Positions 8,209 to 17,155 of a stretch of DNA of 64,000 nucleotides are shown here, in pieces. The position numbers and the translations under genes were made by a program. The notes beneath the pieces were generated by a model, which saw only the letters and a list, made by a program, of their open reading frames with translations, ran no database searches and was not told the origin of the DNA. The stretch lies in the NCBI GenBank assembly GCA_021603905.1, contig BQIU01000001.1, positions 1 through 64,000 on the forward strand. Direction: 5' to 3'. This DNA comes from Nitrospirales bacterium. Its GTDB lineage: Bacteria; Nitrospirota; Nitrospiria; Nitrospirales; UBA8639. Position 1 is the first letter of the stretch. Every line of letters begins with the position of its first letter.

Positions 8209-9558
8209 TTATGAGTAGTCATACGTTTTTTTCCTAAACGCGGTCATGACGGCTTGATAACGCTTATTGACTTCTCGCCGGTCCAGCTCCTCAAACAATG
8301 TCTCCTCACTTCTACGTTTGATCATGTTCGCCTGCTCACGTAATGCGTGTCGGTCTTTTTCAAGGTGCACACATGTGAGAATCACTTCGATGGACTCCAG
8401 CAGTCGAATGGTCACACCCACGGATGATCGTCCATACTGACGGATTTGATTAAAGGCCGCTTCGATCATACTAGGAAAAGTCACATGAAATGCAATGACA
8501 CGAAGCCCATGGTGTTCACTGTAACGATATGGCGAAGGAAAAGTACGTCCCGCAGCGTGACACAACGCTTCGCCTAAACGATCGATACAATTAATCGCGG
8601 TAAACGGATCATTAATACCAGGAGATAGCGCACGAACTGCGACTTCAACTAATTGATCAATGGCAAATTCCACATCTTGCTCCTGAGTTCGTTGTACACC
8701 CAGAATGAACGTCTCCATAATCTGCTCCACGATTTCATCATCAAGACGTGCTCCAGGCCAAACCATGACCAAAGGAGCTTTTTTAACGACAAAATGACCA
8801 GGACGTCGTTCGATTCGAATCAGTATGTCTTTTTCTTCAGCAAGATTCATAAGCCCATCCGTATCAATAGCTTGTATATATCCCCCGCGTGTAGCCCGTA
8901 CAGGACTGGCCATTTCCTCAAAGTCTGCAGGGACATCCTTCTCTCCGTGATGGTTATGGGTTGTGTTCTTTTCCTCTCCTATTTTGTTAGGAAACAAACG
9001 GTCAATAGCGTGGTGAAGATCTTCGGCCACAACAGCCACCACCTGTGGGGCCTGAATCGAGAGCGACACATGATGCATGAAGTAAATCAACACACCCAGA
9101 CTGGCCACGGCCAGAACAAGAGCAACAGCAATAGAAAGGGATGGCACGAACACCTGATCCGGCTCGCCTCCTTTAACCGCACGAATGACAAGCAAACAAT
9201 ACAGAAACGTCGAAATAAACGTCCCAAGACTAATTTGATTGCCTCGATCACGCATAAAATTTCTGAGGAGTCTCGGACCAAACTGAGCTGAAGCGAGAGT
9301 TAATGCCACGATCGTAATTGAAAACACGACACCTGCGATCGTAATCATCGAACCTGCAATGGTCGACAAGAGAGACAACGCACCATCTGGTCCTCTCGCC
9401 CATAACCAGGGCACATGTTCAATGACTGTCGACGCGAATTCTTCATCCAGCTTGATCATCGTAAATGATAGCGCAATAGCTAACACAGACATTGTAGCCG
9501 GGAGAAACCAGAAGCTGGAACGGAGATGGTCCCACTGATTAAAAATCCATACTTTCAT
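8209..9558 (-). CDS. DUF2254 family membrane protein
   Basis: A 449-residue membrane protein matching the DUF2254 layout: four N-terminal helices (two in residues 15-110, two at about 115-170) with the loop LASAQFGPRLLRNFMRDRGNQ between pairs, then a soluble C-terminal half containing ALSPGINDPFTAINCIDRLGEAL. These two motifs are diagnostic of the family. The function of the family is unknown; it is common in bacterial genomes next to ion-transport genes. The start at 9558 precedes the first helix by a sensible distance. It stands alone on its strand with gaps on both sides. Confidence 0.9.
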   Translation of the reverse strand: MKVWIFNQWDHLRSSFWFLPATMSVLAIALSFTMIKLDEEFASTVIEHVPWLWARGPDGALSLLSTIAGSMITIAGVVFSITIVALTLASAQFGPRLLRNFMRDRGNQISLGTFISTFLYCLLVIRAVKGGEPDQVFVPSLSIAVALVLAVASLGVLIYFMHHVSLSIQAPQVVAVVAEDLHHAIDRLFPNKIGEEKNTTHNHHGEKDVPADFEEMASPVRATRGGYIQAIDTDGLMNLAEEKDILIRIERRPGHFVVKKAPLVMVWPGARLDDEIVEQIMETFILGVQRTQEQDVEFAIDQLVEVAVRALSPGINDPFTAINCIDRLGEALCHAAGRTFPSPYRYSEHHGLRVIAFHVTFPSMIEAAFNQIRQYGRSSVGVTIRLLESIEVILTCVHLEKDRHALREQANMIKRRSEETLFEELDRREVNKRYQAVMTAFRKKTYDYS

Positions 9559-9726
9559 GATCCGCCTTCTTTGTTTAATAACATAATCAATGTTACCTCA
9601 TTGCAATGAGATTCGGAACGATCCTGGGAAATTTACATCGTATCGAATTGAATCAGTAAAACATGGGTTAAGCGTTGGATTGAGGGGCTACGGGTCTTTT
9701 GCATGAGAAGGAAAAAGAAGAGAGGA

Positions 9727-10854
9727 CTATCTACCCAAAAACTCTCCTAAGGAGTTCAGAGGCTCTAGTTGGTCACAAATGATCTTCAAGGAAGCAACAA
9801 TAGGAACAGCGAGTAGAGTCCCGGGGATTCCCCAAATCCATCCCCAGAGAAACACGCTGAGAAGCACCACGACCGGATTCAACGTCAGACGTTTTCCTAA
9901 TATCATAGGACTCAAGAGCGTTCCCTCTACTGCCGTTAATGCCGCATACGAAGCGCCGACGAGTAAGATCCATTCGAGTTGTTCAAATGTCAGCGCCGCT
10001 GCCGCCGTGATACTGACGATTCCAATAATACTACCAACATAAGGGACAAAATTGACAATTCCACCCATGACGCCCCAAAGTATGGGGTTCGGCATTCCCA
10101 ACATATACATCGTGATTCCAATGGCCAATCCAAGACCAATATTAATGCACGTCACTGTCACCAAATGCGTGGAAATACTTTTCTCTATTTCTCGAAAAAT
10201 CTCGACAGCTCGTCTTTTATCAGAAAATGTCGGTAAGACCTTCACCAACTTTTCAAGAAACATGTCGCCAGAAGCCAATAGAAAATACAGAAGAATAACT
10301 GTCGCAATAAAGCTGGCAAAAAATTCTGTGGTCACCCCTATGAGCGTCCCTCCTAGACTTGGGCCCTTGATTTCAACCAGACGTCTTCTCGGGGTCCCAT
10401 CCTCAAGAGTCGCTAACTGCTCTATCACATCCGTCGCCTGGCTCATATGGAGTACAGAAGCTTTGACCGTTCGTATTTTTCCCTCAATGGCATTCAACGC
10501 GTCTGGTGCCTTTGTCAACCAATTAGCTGCTGGTTCTGCAAGAGAGGCAATGCCATAGGCGACAATTCCTCCCACTGCAAACAACACAAATGCCGCACTA
10601 AGCGCCTCTGGCATCCAAAGATTTTTTAGTAATCTGATAAATGGAGCTAACAGGAAGCTTAACGTCAGAGCGATAGCGATAGGCAAAAACACAGCCTTCC
10701 CGACCATCAAGACATACACGGAAGCGAAAATAAAGAGTCCAGTCAGGGCAAAAGACCTGACATCAATAGCACTTTCCAATAATTCGAAAAGCCTAGCAAG
10801 AGTAGGTTTGGGCGGGGAAGATGGAGGTGGCTCTACAGGATCAATTTTATCCAT
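9727..10854 (-). CDS. AI-2E family transporter (copy 1)
   Basis: A 375-residue polytopic protein of the AI-2E (PerM/TqsA-like) family: a cytoplasmic Pro-rich N-terminus (residues 1-25), paired helices, a central soluble stretch (about 135-200) and a C-terminal block PYVGSIIGIV...GKRLTLNPVVVLLSVFLWGWIWGIPGTLLAVP, which is the family hallmark. Members export small molecules or act as Na+(Li+)/H+ antiporters; the substrate here cannot be told. A second member is at 25950-27074. The two differ enough (this one has the longer N-terminal tail) not to be recent duplicates. Confidence 0.92.
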   Translation of the reverse strand: MDKIDPVEPPPSSPPKPTLARLFELLESAIDVRSFALTGLFIFASVYVLMVGKAVFLPIAIALTLSFLLAPFIRLLKNLWMPEALSAAFVLFAVGGIVAYGIASLAEPAANWLTKAPDALNAIEGKIRTVKASVLHMSQATDVIEQLATLEDGTPRRRLVEIKGPSLGGTLIGVTTEFFASFIATVILLYFLLASGDMFLEKLVKVLPTFSDKRRAVEIFREIEKSISTHLVTVTCINIGLGLAIGITMYMLGMPNPILWGVMGGIVNFVPYVGSIIGIVSITAAAALTFEQLEWILLVGASYAALTAVEGTLLSPMILGKRLTLNPVVVLLSVFLWGWIWGIPGTLLAVPIVASLKIICDQLEPLNSLGEFLGR

Positions 10855-10906
10855 TGATCACTCTAGAGGCTCATCAGGTAAGGATTTGACATGGGGCAGT
10901 CGCGTT

Positions 10907-11770
10907 TTACTGCACCGGGGGTAGTTTCTGCACGGGTGCCTCAGGACCATTGCGGTAACGTGTCAACGCTTCAGGCATCCAATCTTGTAATTGACGTATG
11001 CGTGTATCATGACCTGGGTGGGTGGATAAAAATTCCGGCTGTTGTCCTTCCGAAGCGTGTTTCATTCGTTGCCATACTCTAACGGCTTCGCGAGGGTCAT
11101 ATCCAGCCTCAGCCGCCAGAAGAAGCCCGATATAGTCAGCTTCGGATTCGTGTTCACGGCTGAACGGTAGGACGACGCCAACTTGGGCTCCTACTCCTAA
11201 CGCTGACATAATGGACTGGCCTCCTACACCGCCTAATCCTTGAGTTTGCAAGGCAATCGCCGCAGCGGTCAGCCCCGCTTGAGTGACGAGCCCCTGACTC
11301 ATTCGTTCAGCTCCATGACGAGCCAAAGCATGCACGACTTCATGCCCCATAATGGCGGCAAGTCCAGCAGTGTTCTTGGCGACCGGAAAAATGCCGGTAT
11401 AAATAGCAATTTTTCCACCAGGAAGAGCGAACGCATTCAAGGTCTTATCATTTTGTATAACCGAAACATCCCACTCGTACGCACTCGCTTTCTCAGAATA
11501 CTTTGATTTTTTGGCGGCCTGAATAACCCGATCAGCAACCTGCTTGACGAGTGCAACCGTCTCAGGGTTTTGTGAAATGTTGACTTCCGGGTCCTTCAAC
11601 ACCTGTTTATATGCTTGATTCCCCATCTGATTCTCGTATGATTGAGGAACCAATAATAATTGAGAGCGATCTGTATACGGATTGCTTTGACAACCCAAAA
11701 GCAGGAGACAAGCAACACTGATACACAGAAATCGAATATGAGATACTCGACCGAAATAATGCATAGTCAT
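10907..11770 (-). CDS. M48 family zinc metalloprotease lipoprotein
   Basis: A 287-residue protein with a lipoprotein signal ending LLLGC (Cys 27), then an M48 peptidase domain. The zinc motif HEVVH is at 143-147, with the third ligand probably Glu in HESEADYIG near 208-210. Architecture and size match LoiP/YcaL-type outer-membrane proteases, which take part in envelope protein quality control. The C-terminus contains the family segment YDPREAVRVWQRM followed by STHPGHDTRI. It sits downstream of the small lipoprotein gene on the same strand. Confidence 0.93.
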   Translation of the reverse strand: MTMHYFGRVSHIRFLCISVACLLLLGCQSNPYTDRSQLLLVPQSYENQMGNQAYKQVLKDPEVNISQNPETVALVKQVADRVIQAAKKSKYSEKASAYEWDVSVIQNDKTLNAFALPGGKIAIYTGIFPVAKNTAGLAAIMGHEVVHALARHGAERMSQGLVTQAGLTAAAIALQTQGLGGVGGQSIMSALGVGAQVGVVLPFSREHESEADYIGLLLAAEAGYDPREAVRVWQRMKHASEGQQPEFLSTHPGHDTRIRQLQDWMPEALTRYRNGPEAPVQKLPPVQ

Positions 11771-11881
11771 AATATGAAGATCCCCAGATAGATCTTTTTA
11801 AAGTTGTCTCAGGCGGCTTCTGCCTTGATGAGAAGCAACTGACCACCCAACGAACTTTGGAAAGTCCGTGGCACCGGTTGG

Positions 11882-12070
11882 TTAATTAGCCGTATCTTCC
11901 ATGTCCTCCCCTGCCTCTTCTATGGCCTCTCCTGCGTCTTCGGTGGCTTCATCTACTGATTCCCCCGCTCGTTCGGCAGGACCTTGCTGTTCACACCCAT
12001 TGAGTGCAGGCAGCAAAAGGGTCAAACTCAAAAACAGCACTGTAGATAATCTTGATATCATTTTCATCAT
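11882..12070 (-). CDS. Small acidic lipoprotein
   Basis: A 62-residue predicted lipoprotein: signal sequence, lipobox ending LNGC near residue 26, then a mature part made almost only of Glu, Asp, Ala and Gly with the repeating pattern EAxEDAGEAIEEAGEDM. A GGAGGGG ribosome site lies just before the ATG. The repeats give an amphipathic helix, as in entericidin-like or Lpp-like small lipoproteins, but I cannot assign a family. Confidence 0.75.
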   Translation of the reverse strand: MMKMISRLSTVLFLSLTLLLPALNGCEQQGPAERAGESVDEATEDAGEAIEEAGEDMEDTAN

Positions 12071-12127
12071 TTCCCCTCCTTAATCATATGCGCGCGGTGC
12101 CTTAAATCAGTCATCACTCAAAAAAGA

Positions 12128-12868
12128 TCATTTGGACCAATACTTCGGACGCCCGTAATGATCGTACAGTTGCTCTTCATATTTCCGATGAATCGGAAGA
12201 GTTGAGTCAAATTCCGGACTGCTTTTAATCTGTGCTTGAGAAAGCGCCACTGATGCCGTTTGATTTGACCAACTAATGTCTCCAATCCAATGAGGATCGA
12301 CAAGTACTGTTTTCCCTGGCAACCATTTTCGCGTATCAACAACCATATAGCGCACATTCCAATGCTCATCATCAATCACGAAATCTTGGACATGACCTAA
12401 TTCACCATCTGTAGCTTGAATTCCGTAGCCTAAGACCTCATTCACACTTTGAAGATGCGGGTCTCCATCTTCAGCTGACTCCAGTGCGTCTGCCATTTCA
12501 GGCATGACGGGTTCCAACTTTCGTGCGACAGCGGCTCCTGCAAGATCCCAATAGGCCGGCCATTGAAAATATGCGCGTAGTGCCTCTTCTTTTTGGCGCG
12601 AGACAGGTTTATCAGTTTCAAGAGTCGGACTCTTCCTAATATTTTCTACCGTCAGGTTAACTAAGAACTCCTTCTCTTCATCATCTGGCTGCCCAAGAGC
12701 CTCTGTTGCAATTAACGCCAAACGCCCCGGCAGCCAACTTTCAGTCTCAGCCACGAGATACCGAATGACCCATTTGGAATCATCAAAATACAGATCTTTG
12801 ACCCCACCAAGGCTTCCGTCTGTAGCCCGAAGAGTATAACTTAATAGAGATTGTAACCTTCGTAACAT
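12128..12868 (-). CDS. PRC-barrel domain protein (copy 1)
   Basis: About 246 residues with two PRC-barrel-like units. The first starts near residue 9 (SYTLRATDGSLGGVKDLYFDD...IRYLVAETESWLPGR), the second near 150 (GYGIQATDGELGHVQDFVIDD...VRYMVVDTRKWLPGK). Both share ATDGxLGxVxDxxxDD and WLPG. PRC barrels occur in RimM, photosynthetic reaction centre H subunits and many stress-related cytoplasmic proteins. The plus-strand paralogue at 55344-56111 has the same two-unit layout and the same C-terminal YDHYGRPKYW-type ending. The ATG at 12868 matches the paralogue start (MLRxL). Confidence 0.88.
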   Translation of the reverse strand: MLRRLQSLLSYTLRATDGSLGGVKDLYFDDSKWVIRYLVAETESWLPGRLALIATEALGQPDDEEKEFLVNLTVENIRKSPTLETDKPVSRQKEEALRAYFQWPAYWDLAGAAVARKLEPVMPEMADALESAEDGDPHLQSVNEVLGYGIQATDGELGHVQDFVIDDEHWNVRYMVVDTRKWLPGKTVLVDPHWIGDISWSNQTASVALSQAQIKSSPEFDSTLPIHRKYEEQLYDHYGRPKYWSK

Positions 12869-13116
12869 CGTTATCGATATCGTGAGGTTGATAAAATGAA
12901 ACTCATATTGACTAATGCCCGAAATACAAATAGTCTGGTAATACTTCTGTATCAAACAAACAACGGCTCACATTTAAAATCGAACATAAACTCATAGCGG
13001 AAATCCATTTATGCTCATCACAAGTTTTTCAACATGTTACATAGTATCCATGTGCAAAGACACCATTGTCATACACTGTCTAGTTTGAGCCTAACCTCAA
13101 CGAGGAATTATTTTTC

Positions 13117-13539
13117 ATGACACATCCAAACACCATTCAGACTATACGAATGATTAGCCTCATATGGTTTGTATTCGCGTGCGCTTTAAGTGTGCCTTCA
13201 AAAGGACACGGGGCATTTATCTTAAATGCCGACGACGTTCAGGCAAAGAAATGGATGGAACTTACTCCCCACAACCGTGCATCGTTTGTCTTTGGATTTT
13301 TAGCCGGCCTTGATCACGTCTATAATGCACAGGGCCTAGTCGTAACGTTAAAACGCCCATTGTCGGCACAGGAACTTTCAGCCGAGGTCTACAAAAGCCT
13401 TCTCGATCAGCCTGAACTTCGTACCGGACCAATTGACGAAATCATTCTAAATGCACTTGACAACCTGCTTTCAGTGACCAACAAGTCCGGATTGCGAATG
13501 AGCCCGGGGTTGAAAGAAATTCATCAGATCACACCTTAA
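13117..13539 (+). CDS. Secreted hypothetical protein
   Basis: A 140-residue protein with a signal sequence (hydrophobic stretch at about 12-25, cleavage near GHG-A). The mature part contains WMELTPHNRASFVFGFLAGLDHVYNAQG, which loosely recalls Rap1a/Tai-type periplasmic proteins (short helical domain with a GF-x-x-G segment). It lacks the Cys pair usual in that family, so I leave it unassigned. It is the only plus-strand gene in this part of the window and should have its own promoter between 12956 and 13116. Confidence 0.7.
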   Translation: MTHPNTIQTIRMISLIWFVFACALSVPSKGHGAFILNADDVQAKKWMELTPHNRASFVFGFLAGLDHVYNAQGLVVTLKRPLSAQELSAEVYKSLLDQPELRTGPIDEIILNALDNLLSVTNKSGLRMSPGLKEIHQITP

Positions 13540-13581
13540 TCATTCATTCTCACCCCGAGCTTCGCTTTTTACGCTAACAAC

Positions 13582-13878
13582 CTATTCATCCTCCACCTTA
13601 TGAGCCTCACCCGTTTGCCCATCGATATAGACCTCTTTAGTTTTTCCCGCCGTATCGATGATTTCCACTTCGAAAACCGTCCGATCATCTTCGGTATCAA
13701 TTTCCGCCGCGACGGCCTTCCCGGGAACCGTCTTCACAGCAGCCTCAATAGCTTCAGCCATCGTAACTTTAGTTGAATTGGCAAGTTCTTTTTTCGACTC
13801 GAATAACGCCCAGGCAGATCCGGTACTCACGCCCATGAGTAAAAGTGAAATGAATAGAACCATCGAATATCGTTTCAT
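13582..13878 (-). CDS. PepSY-domain exported protein (copy 1)
   Basis: A 98-residue protein with a signal peptide (cleavage near AWA) and a single PepSY domain: MAEAIEAAVKTVPGKAVAAEIDTEDDRTVFEVEIID...KEVYIDGQTGEAHKVE. This is the usual small periplasmic PepSY layout, of unknown exact role and thought to inhibit or chaperone proteases. It is clearly paralogous to 14371-14667: the region after the signal peptide (LFESKKELANSTKVTMAEA versus FFESNKELSKSAKVTLSEA) matches almost position for position. Confidence 0.88.
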   Translation of the reverse strand: MKRYSMVLFISLLLMGVSTGSAWALFESKKELANSTKVTMAEAIEAAVKTVPGKAVAAEIDTEDDRTVFEVEIIDTAGKTKEVYIDGQTGEAHKVEDE

Positions 13879-13960
13879 TATATTTCCTTTTCTGTGAGCT
13901 CCTCACACACTCACCTTTTGAGTTGATATATTATTCGTGAAAATAATTATGAAATCTCAG

Positions 13961-14335
13961 CTATGGATTGATCGGACGTGACTGCGACTCGAACGTCTGT
14001 CGCTCGAACCATCTGTCCGTCCATTCTCTGAGCTCTTCCTTCCGATCTCCATAGCGCTCCTGTAGTTTCCCTTCAAACTTATCCATATCTCCCTCGATTT
14101 CGAGGAGATCATCATCTGTGAATTGGCCCCACTCTTCTTTCAACTCACCTTTAAACTGCTTCCATGAACCCTGGAATTGATCCTTATTGAGAATGAAAAT
14201 CGTAAACATGTTCTCGGACCTGCGTGATTCGTTGAATGTCGAGTAGGTTTTGAAGTCCGACCAGGCTAAGCTGGTCATACCTAGCACAACAAGTAGAAAG
14301 GTTAAACTTCCTACTGCCAATTTAGGACTTTTCAT
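13961..14335 (-). CDS. CsbD-like protein with N-terminal signal sequence
   Basis: A 124-residue protein. Residues 1-26 form a signal peptide or membrane anchor, and residues about 50-112 are a CsbD domain (NKDQFQGSWKQFKGELKEEWG...DDDLLEIEGDMDKFEGKLQERYGD). CsbD-like proteins are normally short, cytoplasmic and sigma-B or osmotically induced, so the export signal is unusual. An AAGGAG site precedes the long start by about 11 nt. An internal ATG at residue 43 has no ribosome site, which favours the exported form. The neighbour at 14721 is a normal CsbD. Confidence 0.82.
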   Translation of the reverse strand: MKSPKLAVGSLTFLLVVLGMTSLAWSDFKTYSTFNESRRSENMFTIFILNKDQFQGSWKQFKGELKEEWGQFTDDDLLEIEGDMDKFEGKLQERYGDRKEELREWTDRWFERQTFESQSRPINP

Positions 14336-14370
14336 ACGCTAATTTGCTCCTTGTTATCCTTTTTGCTAAT

Positions 14371-14667
14371 TCAATCTTTCTCCACATTGACGACCTTGCC
14401 AGTTTCCGCATCCACATAAATCGTGCGGGTGGCGTTTTTCGCGTCAATGACTTCGATCCAATAAACCACTCGATCGTCTTCTTCACCTATCTGAGCTTCA
14501 ACGGCCTTTCCTGGGGCCACTTCAGCAGCTGTTTCGACGGCTTCAGAAAGCGTAACCTTTGCCGACTTTGACAGTTCTTTGTTCGATTCAAAAAAAGCCC
14601 ATGTCGACCCCGTCCACACAAACAACAAACATGCTGTGCATGCTAAAACTTTACGAGTAATAGTCAT
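14371..14667 (-). CDS. PepSY-domain exported protein (copy 2)
   Basis: A 98-residue exported PepSY protein, sister to 13582-13878. Signal sequence MTITRKVLACTACLLFV, cleavage near TWA, then the domain with TLSEAVETAAEVAPGKAVEA and YVDAETGKVVNVE. The ATG at 14667 is chosen because GGAGG lies 6 nt upstream. The order PepSY, CsbD, PepSY, CsbD along the minus strand suggests that a two-gene PepSY-CsbD unit was duplicated as a block. Confidence 0.88.
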   Translation of the reverse strand: MTITRKVLACTACLLFVWTGSTWAFFESNKELSKSAKVTLSEAVETAAEVAPGKAVEAQIGEEDDRVVYWIEVIDAKNATRTIYVDAETGKVVNVEKD

Positions 14668-14720
14668 AATGTCCTCCATTGTACAAATTTATAGGCTTCG
14701 AGCACGTGAATTCTCATGCT

Positions 14721-14921
14721 TCACGTATTATTCTTGTGCCAATTTTCGGCCCAATCTTCAACCGCTTGTTTCTCATCGCCGTATCGCTCCTGCACTTTCC
14801 CTTGGAATTTATCATAATCTCCCTCAACTTCCTTCAGGTCATCATCAGTCAGTTTTCCGTACTGCTGTTTGACTTCCCCTTTGAATTGATTCCACTTGCC
14901 CTTGAATTGTTCCTTGTTCAT
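14721..14921 (-). CDS. CsbD family stress protein
   Basis: A 66-residue hydrophilic protein, MNKEQFKGKWNQFKGEVKQ..., the classical CsbD length and sequence pattern (KGKWNQFKGEVK, LTDDDLKEVEGDYDKFQGKVQERYG). CsbD proteins are abundant general-stress proteins of unknown biochemical function. An AGGAGG ribosome site lies about 7 nt before the ATG. The C-terminus AVEDWAENWHKNN is aromatic, as is usual. Confidence 0.93.
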   Translation of the reverse strand: MNKEQFKGKWNQFKGEVKQQYGKLTDDDLKEVEGDYDKFQGKVQERYGDEKQAVEDWAENWHKNNT

Positions 14922-15158
14922 ACAAACCTCCTTAAATGATAAAAAACATTTTTAACGTAATGTTAATAATAGTAATACTTGAGACATCGTTTGATCCTCA
15001 ATGGACAAAACGTGATCACTCCCCGCTGAAATGTCTATCACTCTAAGACCTCGCCTCAATAAGTTCTTTACGCTTATTAATAACACCAAAATTGTAAGCT
15101 TGAGGAATCTCGATATTTCGTGTGGATGAGGCAGGGCAAACAATGTGAGGCGATGAAA

Positions 15159-16025
15159 CTACGTTCTCGTCTGATCTCTGGCCGAACCTTCAAGCACGAC
15201 ATCTACTTCTCCGCCGATGAGTAAAACTAACCCGCTCATATACAACCACAACATTAGGACGATCACACTCGCCAAAGAACCGTAGGCAGCATTGTAGGTC
15301 CCGAAATGGGCGACATAGTATTTGAAGCCCAGAGAAGCAGAGAGCCAGAGAAAAACAGCCACGATTGAACCAGGCGTAATCATACGCCATCGGTGAGAGA
15401 CATTTGGTGCGAGATAGTAAATCATACTCACCGCTAACAGCATGAATGCGACGACGAGTGGCCACTGTACTATGGCCCAACTTATGGTAAACACGGCACC
15501 GTATCCTACGATTTCGGCAATCCATTGACTCATGTATCCGCCCGCAAGAATGAGAAACATGGAAACAATAACGAACACGCTTGCTCCTATCGACATAATC
15601 ATGGCAATACCGCGTGTTTTCCACATTGGCCGAGAATCCTTGACATTATAGACAACATTGAGCGTATCAATGATGGCAGCCATTCCGGTTGAGACAGCCC
15701 AAAAGGCACCCAGAAAGCTCAATGACACAACACCGCCCCCACTCCCGGACACGACCTGCTCTAAGTAGGTTTCGATTAACGGAATAGCATTTGAGGGAAG
15801 AACGGTATTGAGATAGCTAAGTAGGTCGGGAGTAATGGACTGTATCGGCAGTAACCCAACCAAAGCTGTGAGACACAACAATGCAGGAAACAACGCTAGG
15901 AGGAAATAAAAACCTAACTGCGCGGATTTTCCCAACAAATCATCGCGTAGAACTTCCTCCCACACACGATTGAAAAACTCCCACCAGGAGAGTCCATTTA
16001 ATTGCCATTTTGATTTTTCGGACAT
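15159..16025 (-). CDS. YihY/BrkB family inner-membrane protein
   Basis: A 288-residue protein of the YihY (virulence factor BrkB, formerly RNase BN) family: six hydrophobic helices, N-terminal DDLLGKSAQLGFYFLLALFPALL, a central GAFWAVSTGMAAIIDTLNVVYNVKDSRP and C-terminal FGTYNAAYGSLASVIVLMLWLYMSGLVLLIGGEVD. These are the signature regions. The ribonuclease claim for this family was withdrawn; the present role is unknown, with suggestions of transport. Start at 16025 fits family length. Confidence 0.93.
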   Translation of the reverse strand: MSEKSKWQLNGLSWWEFFNRVWEEVLRDDLLGKSAQLGFYFLLALFPALLCLTALVGLLPIQSITPDLLSYLNTVLPSNAIPLIETYLEQVVSGSGGGVVSLSFLGAFWAVSTGMAAIIDTLNVVYNVKDSRPMWKTRGIAMIMSIGASVFVIVSMFLILAGGYMSQWIAEIVGYGAVFTISWAIVQWPLVVAFMLLAVSMIYYLAPNVSHRWRMITPGSIVAVFLWLSASLGFKYYVAHFGTYNAAYGSLASVIVLMLWLYMSGLVLLIGGEVDVVLEGSARDQTRT

Positions 16026-16393
16026 CAGGTACGACTAAGCACAACCTTTTTTAACTCATGCAAACTCAACAGTGTGGGAAATGTGGCATAGGAAACTTTA
16101 TAATATTTCACCAACACCTATGCCCATTAGACACGTTTACACTGAACTGTTTAATTTCACTGTGATGGAAAAGCATAAACTCGATAGAACCTTAGAAAAT
16201 TGCTGTCCAATACCGCAAGCGACTCAGACGTATATTTTTCATTACGAGAGGAGCATCGGCTGAAAACAATTCTGAGCTTTAAAAAAACATTGCTCATACA
16301 CTCATTGAGCAAGATGTACGAGTATTTAAATTATAGAGGAGAAGAGAGACGATTCGCAGCGAGGATGCTTGCATGAGTTCAATGCTGACATTT
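16026..16393. other. Intergenic region without a recognisable gene
   Basis: A 63-residue open frame on the plus strand (16072-16263) lacks a ribosome site and any family pattern. The YihY promoter should lie here. The right border is the terminator of the BON lipoprotein gene. Confidence 0.5.
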
Positions 16394-16438
16394 AAAAAAA
16401 AAGCGCCCTGCCTTATAACATTTCTTTAAGGCAGGGCG
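16394..16438 (-). terminator. Rho-independent terminator after the BON lipoprotein gene
   Basis: A perfect 12-bp stem CGCCCTGCCTTA (16404-16415) pairs with TAAGGCAGGGCG (16427-16438) over an 11-nt loop. On the minus strand it is followed by a T-run (nine As on the plus strand, 16394-16402). It starts about 18 nt after the stop at 16457. Confidence 0.93.
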
Positions 16439-16456
16439 GAGACTTGGTAGAGATTG

Positions 16457-16765
16457 TTAATTTTGCACTTGCAAGTTATTTGTCACACTTTTGACCCCAT
16501 TGACTTGCATGGCTAACTGCTCGGCTCGATCTTTCGTTTCAGCATCTTCCACAATGCCACTCAGCATCACGACACCTCTTTCCGTATCTACATCAATACG
16601 AGCTATGGATGACATACTATCGCCAGCAAGTTTTGCACTGACGGAAGAGGTAATCATCGCATCATCGACGGTCGTACCTGCGGTTTTCCCCGTCATGGAT
16701 TGACATCCCATCATGACCATCATCGATATCATGATGATACTTGCATAAGTCAGTACGTGCTTCAT
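16457..16765 (-). CDS. BON-domain lipoprotein
   Basis: A 102-residue lipoprotein with signal sequence, lipobox ending MMGC (Cys 21) and one BON domain at about 33-100: ITSSVSAKLAGDSMSSIARIDVDTERGVVMLSGIVEDAETKDRAEQLAMQVNGVKSVTNNLQV. BON domains are thought to bind phospholipid; the family includes OsmY and DolP. It has an AGGAGGA ribosome site and a strong terminator, so it is probably a single-gene transcript. The decayed frame at 44716-44938 ends in the same VTNNLQ motif and looks like a dead relative. Confidence 0.92.
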   Translation of the reverse strand: MKHVLTYASIIMISMMVMMGCQSMTGKTAGTTVDDAMITSSVSAKLAGDSMSSIARIDVDTERGVVMLSGIVEDAETKDRAEQLAMQVNGVKSVTNNLQVQN

Positions 16766-16833
16766 GTTGTTCCTCCTAAAAATGTGTTTGAATAAATGAA
16801 AAGAAAAAAAGAGCGCTTCCTCTCTTGCTGACG

Positions 16834-17109
16834 TTACGACCTCCGGGCTTGATCTCGACCGGCCTCAAATGCAGACTTGGCTTCCTCCATAACTTCACCG
16901 GCCACATCAATTGCTTCCTGTCCTTGTTCTTTTACCTTATCAACAGTTTCCTCAACGGTCTCCCTAGCATTTTGTGCTCTGCGATTGAGATCTCGGCGGA
17001 GTTGAGGACCTGACTTAGGTGCGAATAACAACGCGAGTCCGGCACCAAGAAAAAACCCTGCAAGGACAGGAATAATGGAAGAACGTTCAGACTCATTGTA
17101 TTTTGACAT
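16834..17109 (-). CDS. YtxH-domain membrane protein
   Basis: A 91-residue protein starting MSKYNESERS, with one membrane helix (IPVLAGFFLGAGLALLFAP, residues 12-30) followed by KSGPQLRRDL and a charged amphipathic helix. GxxxGAGLALLFAPKSG is the YtxH (GvpP-like) signature. A longer reading to 17322 runs into the SOD gene; I chose ATG 17109 because AAAGAGG lies upstream and the family starts just before the helix. YtxH proteins are general-stress proteins of unknown function. Confidence 0.88.
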   Translation of the reverse strand: MSKYNESERSSIIPVLAGFFLGAGLALLFAPKSGPQLRRDLNRRAQNARETVEETVDKVKEQGQEAIDVAGEVMEEAKSAFEAGRDQARRS

Positions 17110-17155
17110 TGATTGCCTCTTTTTAATGACATAATAAACCATGTACCCTTGGGCA

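Noticed and set aside
8653-9291. 212-residue plus-strand frame
   Set aside because: Lies wholly inside the DUF2254 gene on the other strand, with shadow-like composition (runs of Ser, Asn, His).
15190-15624. 144-residue minus-strand frame
   Set aside because: Alternative frame inside the YihY gene, Arg/Cys-rich; not a gene.
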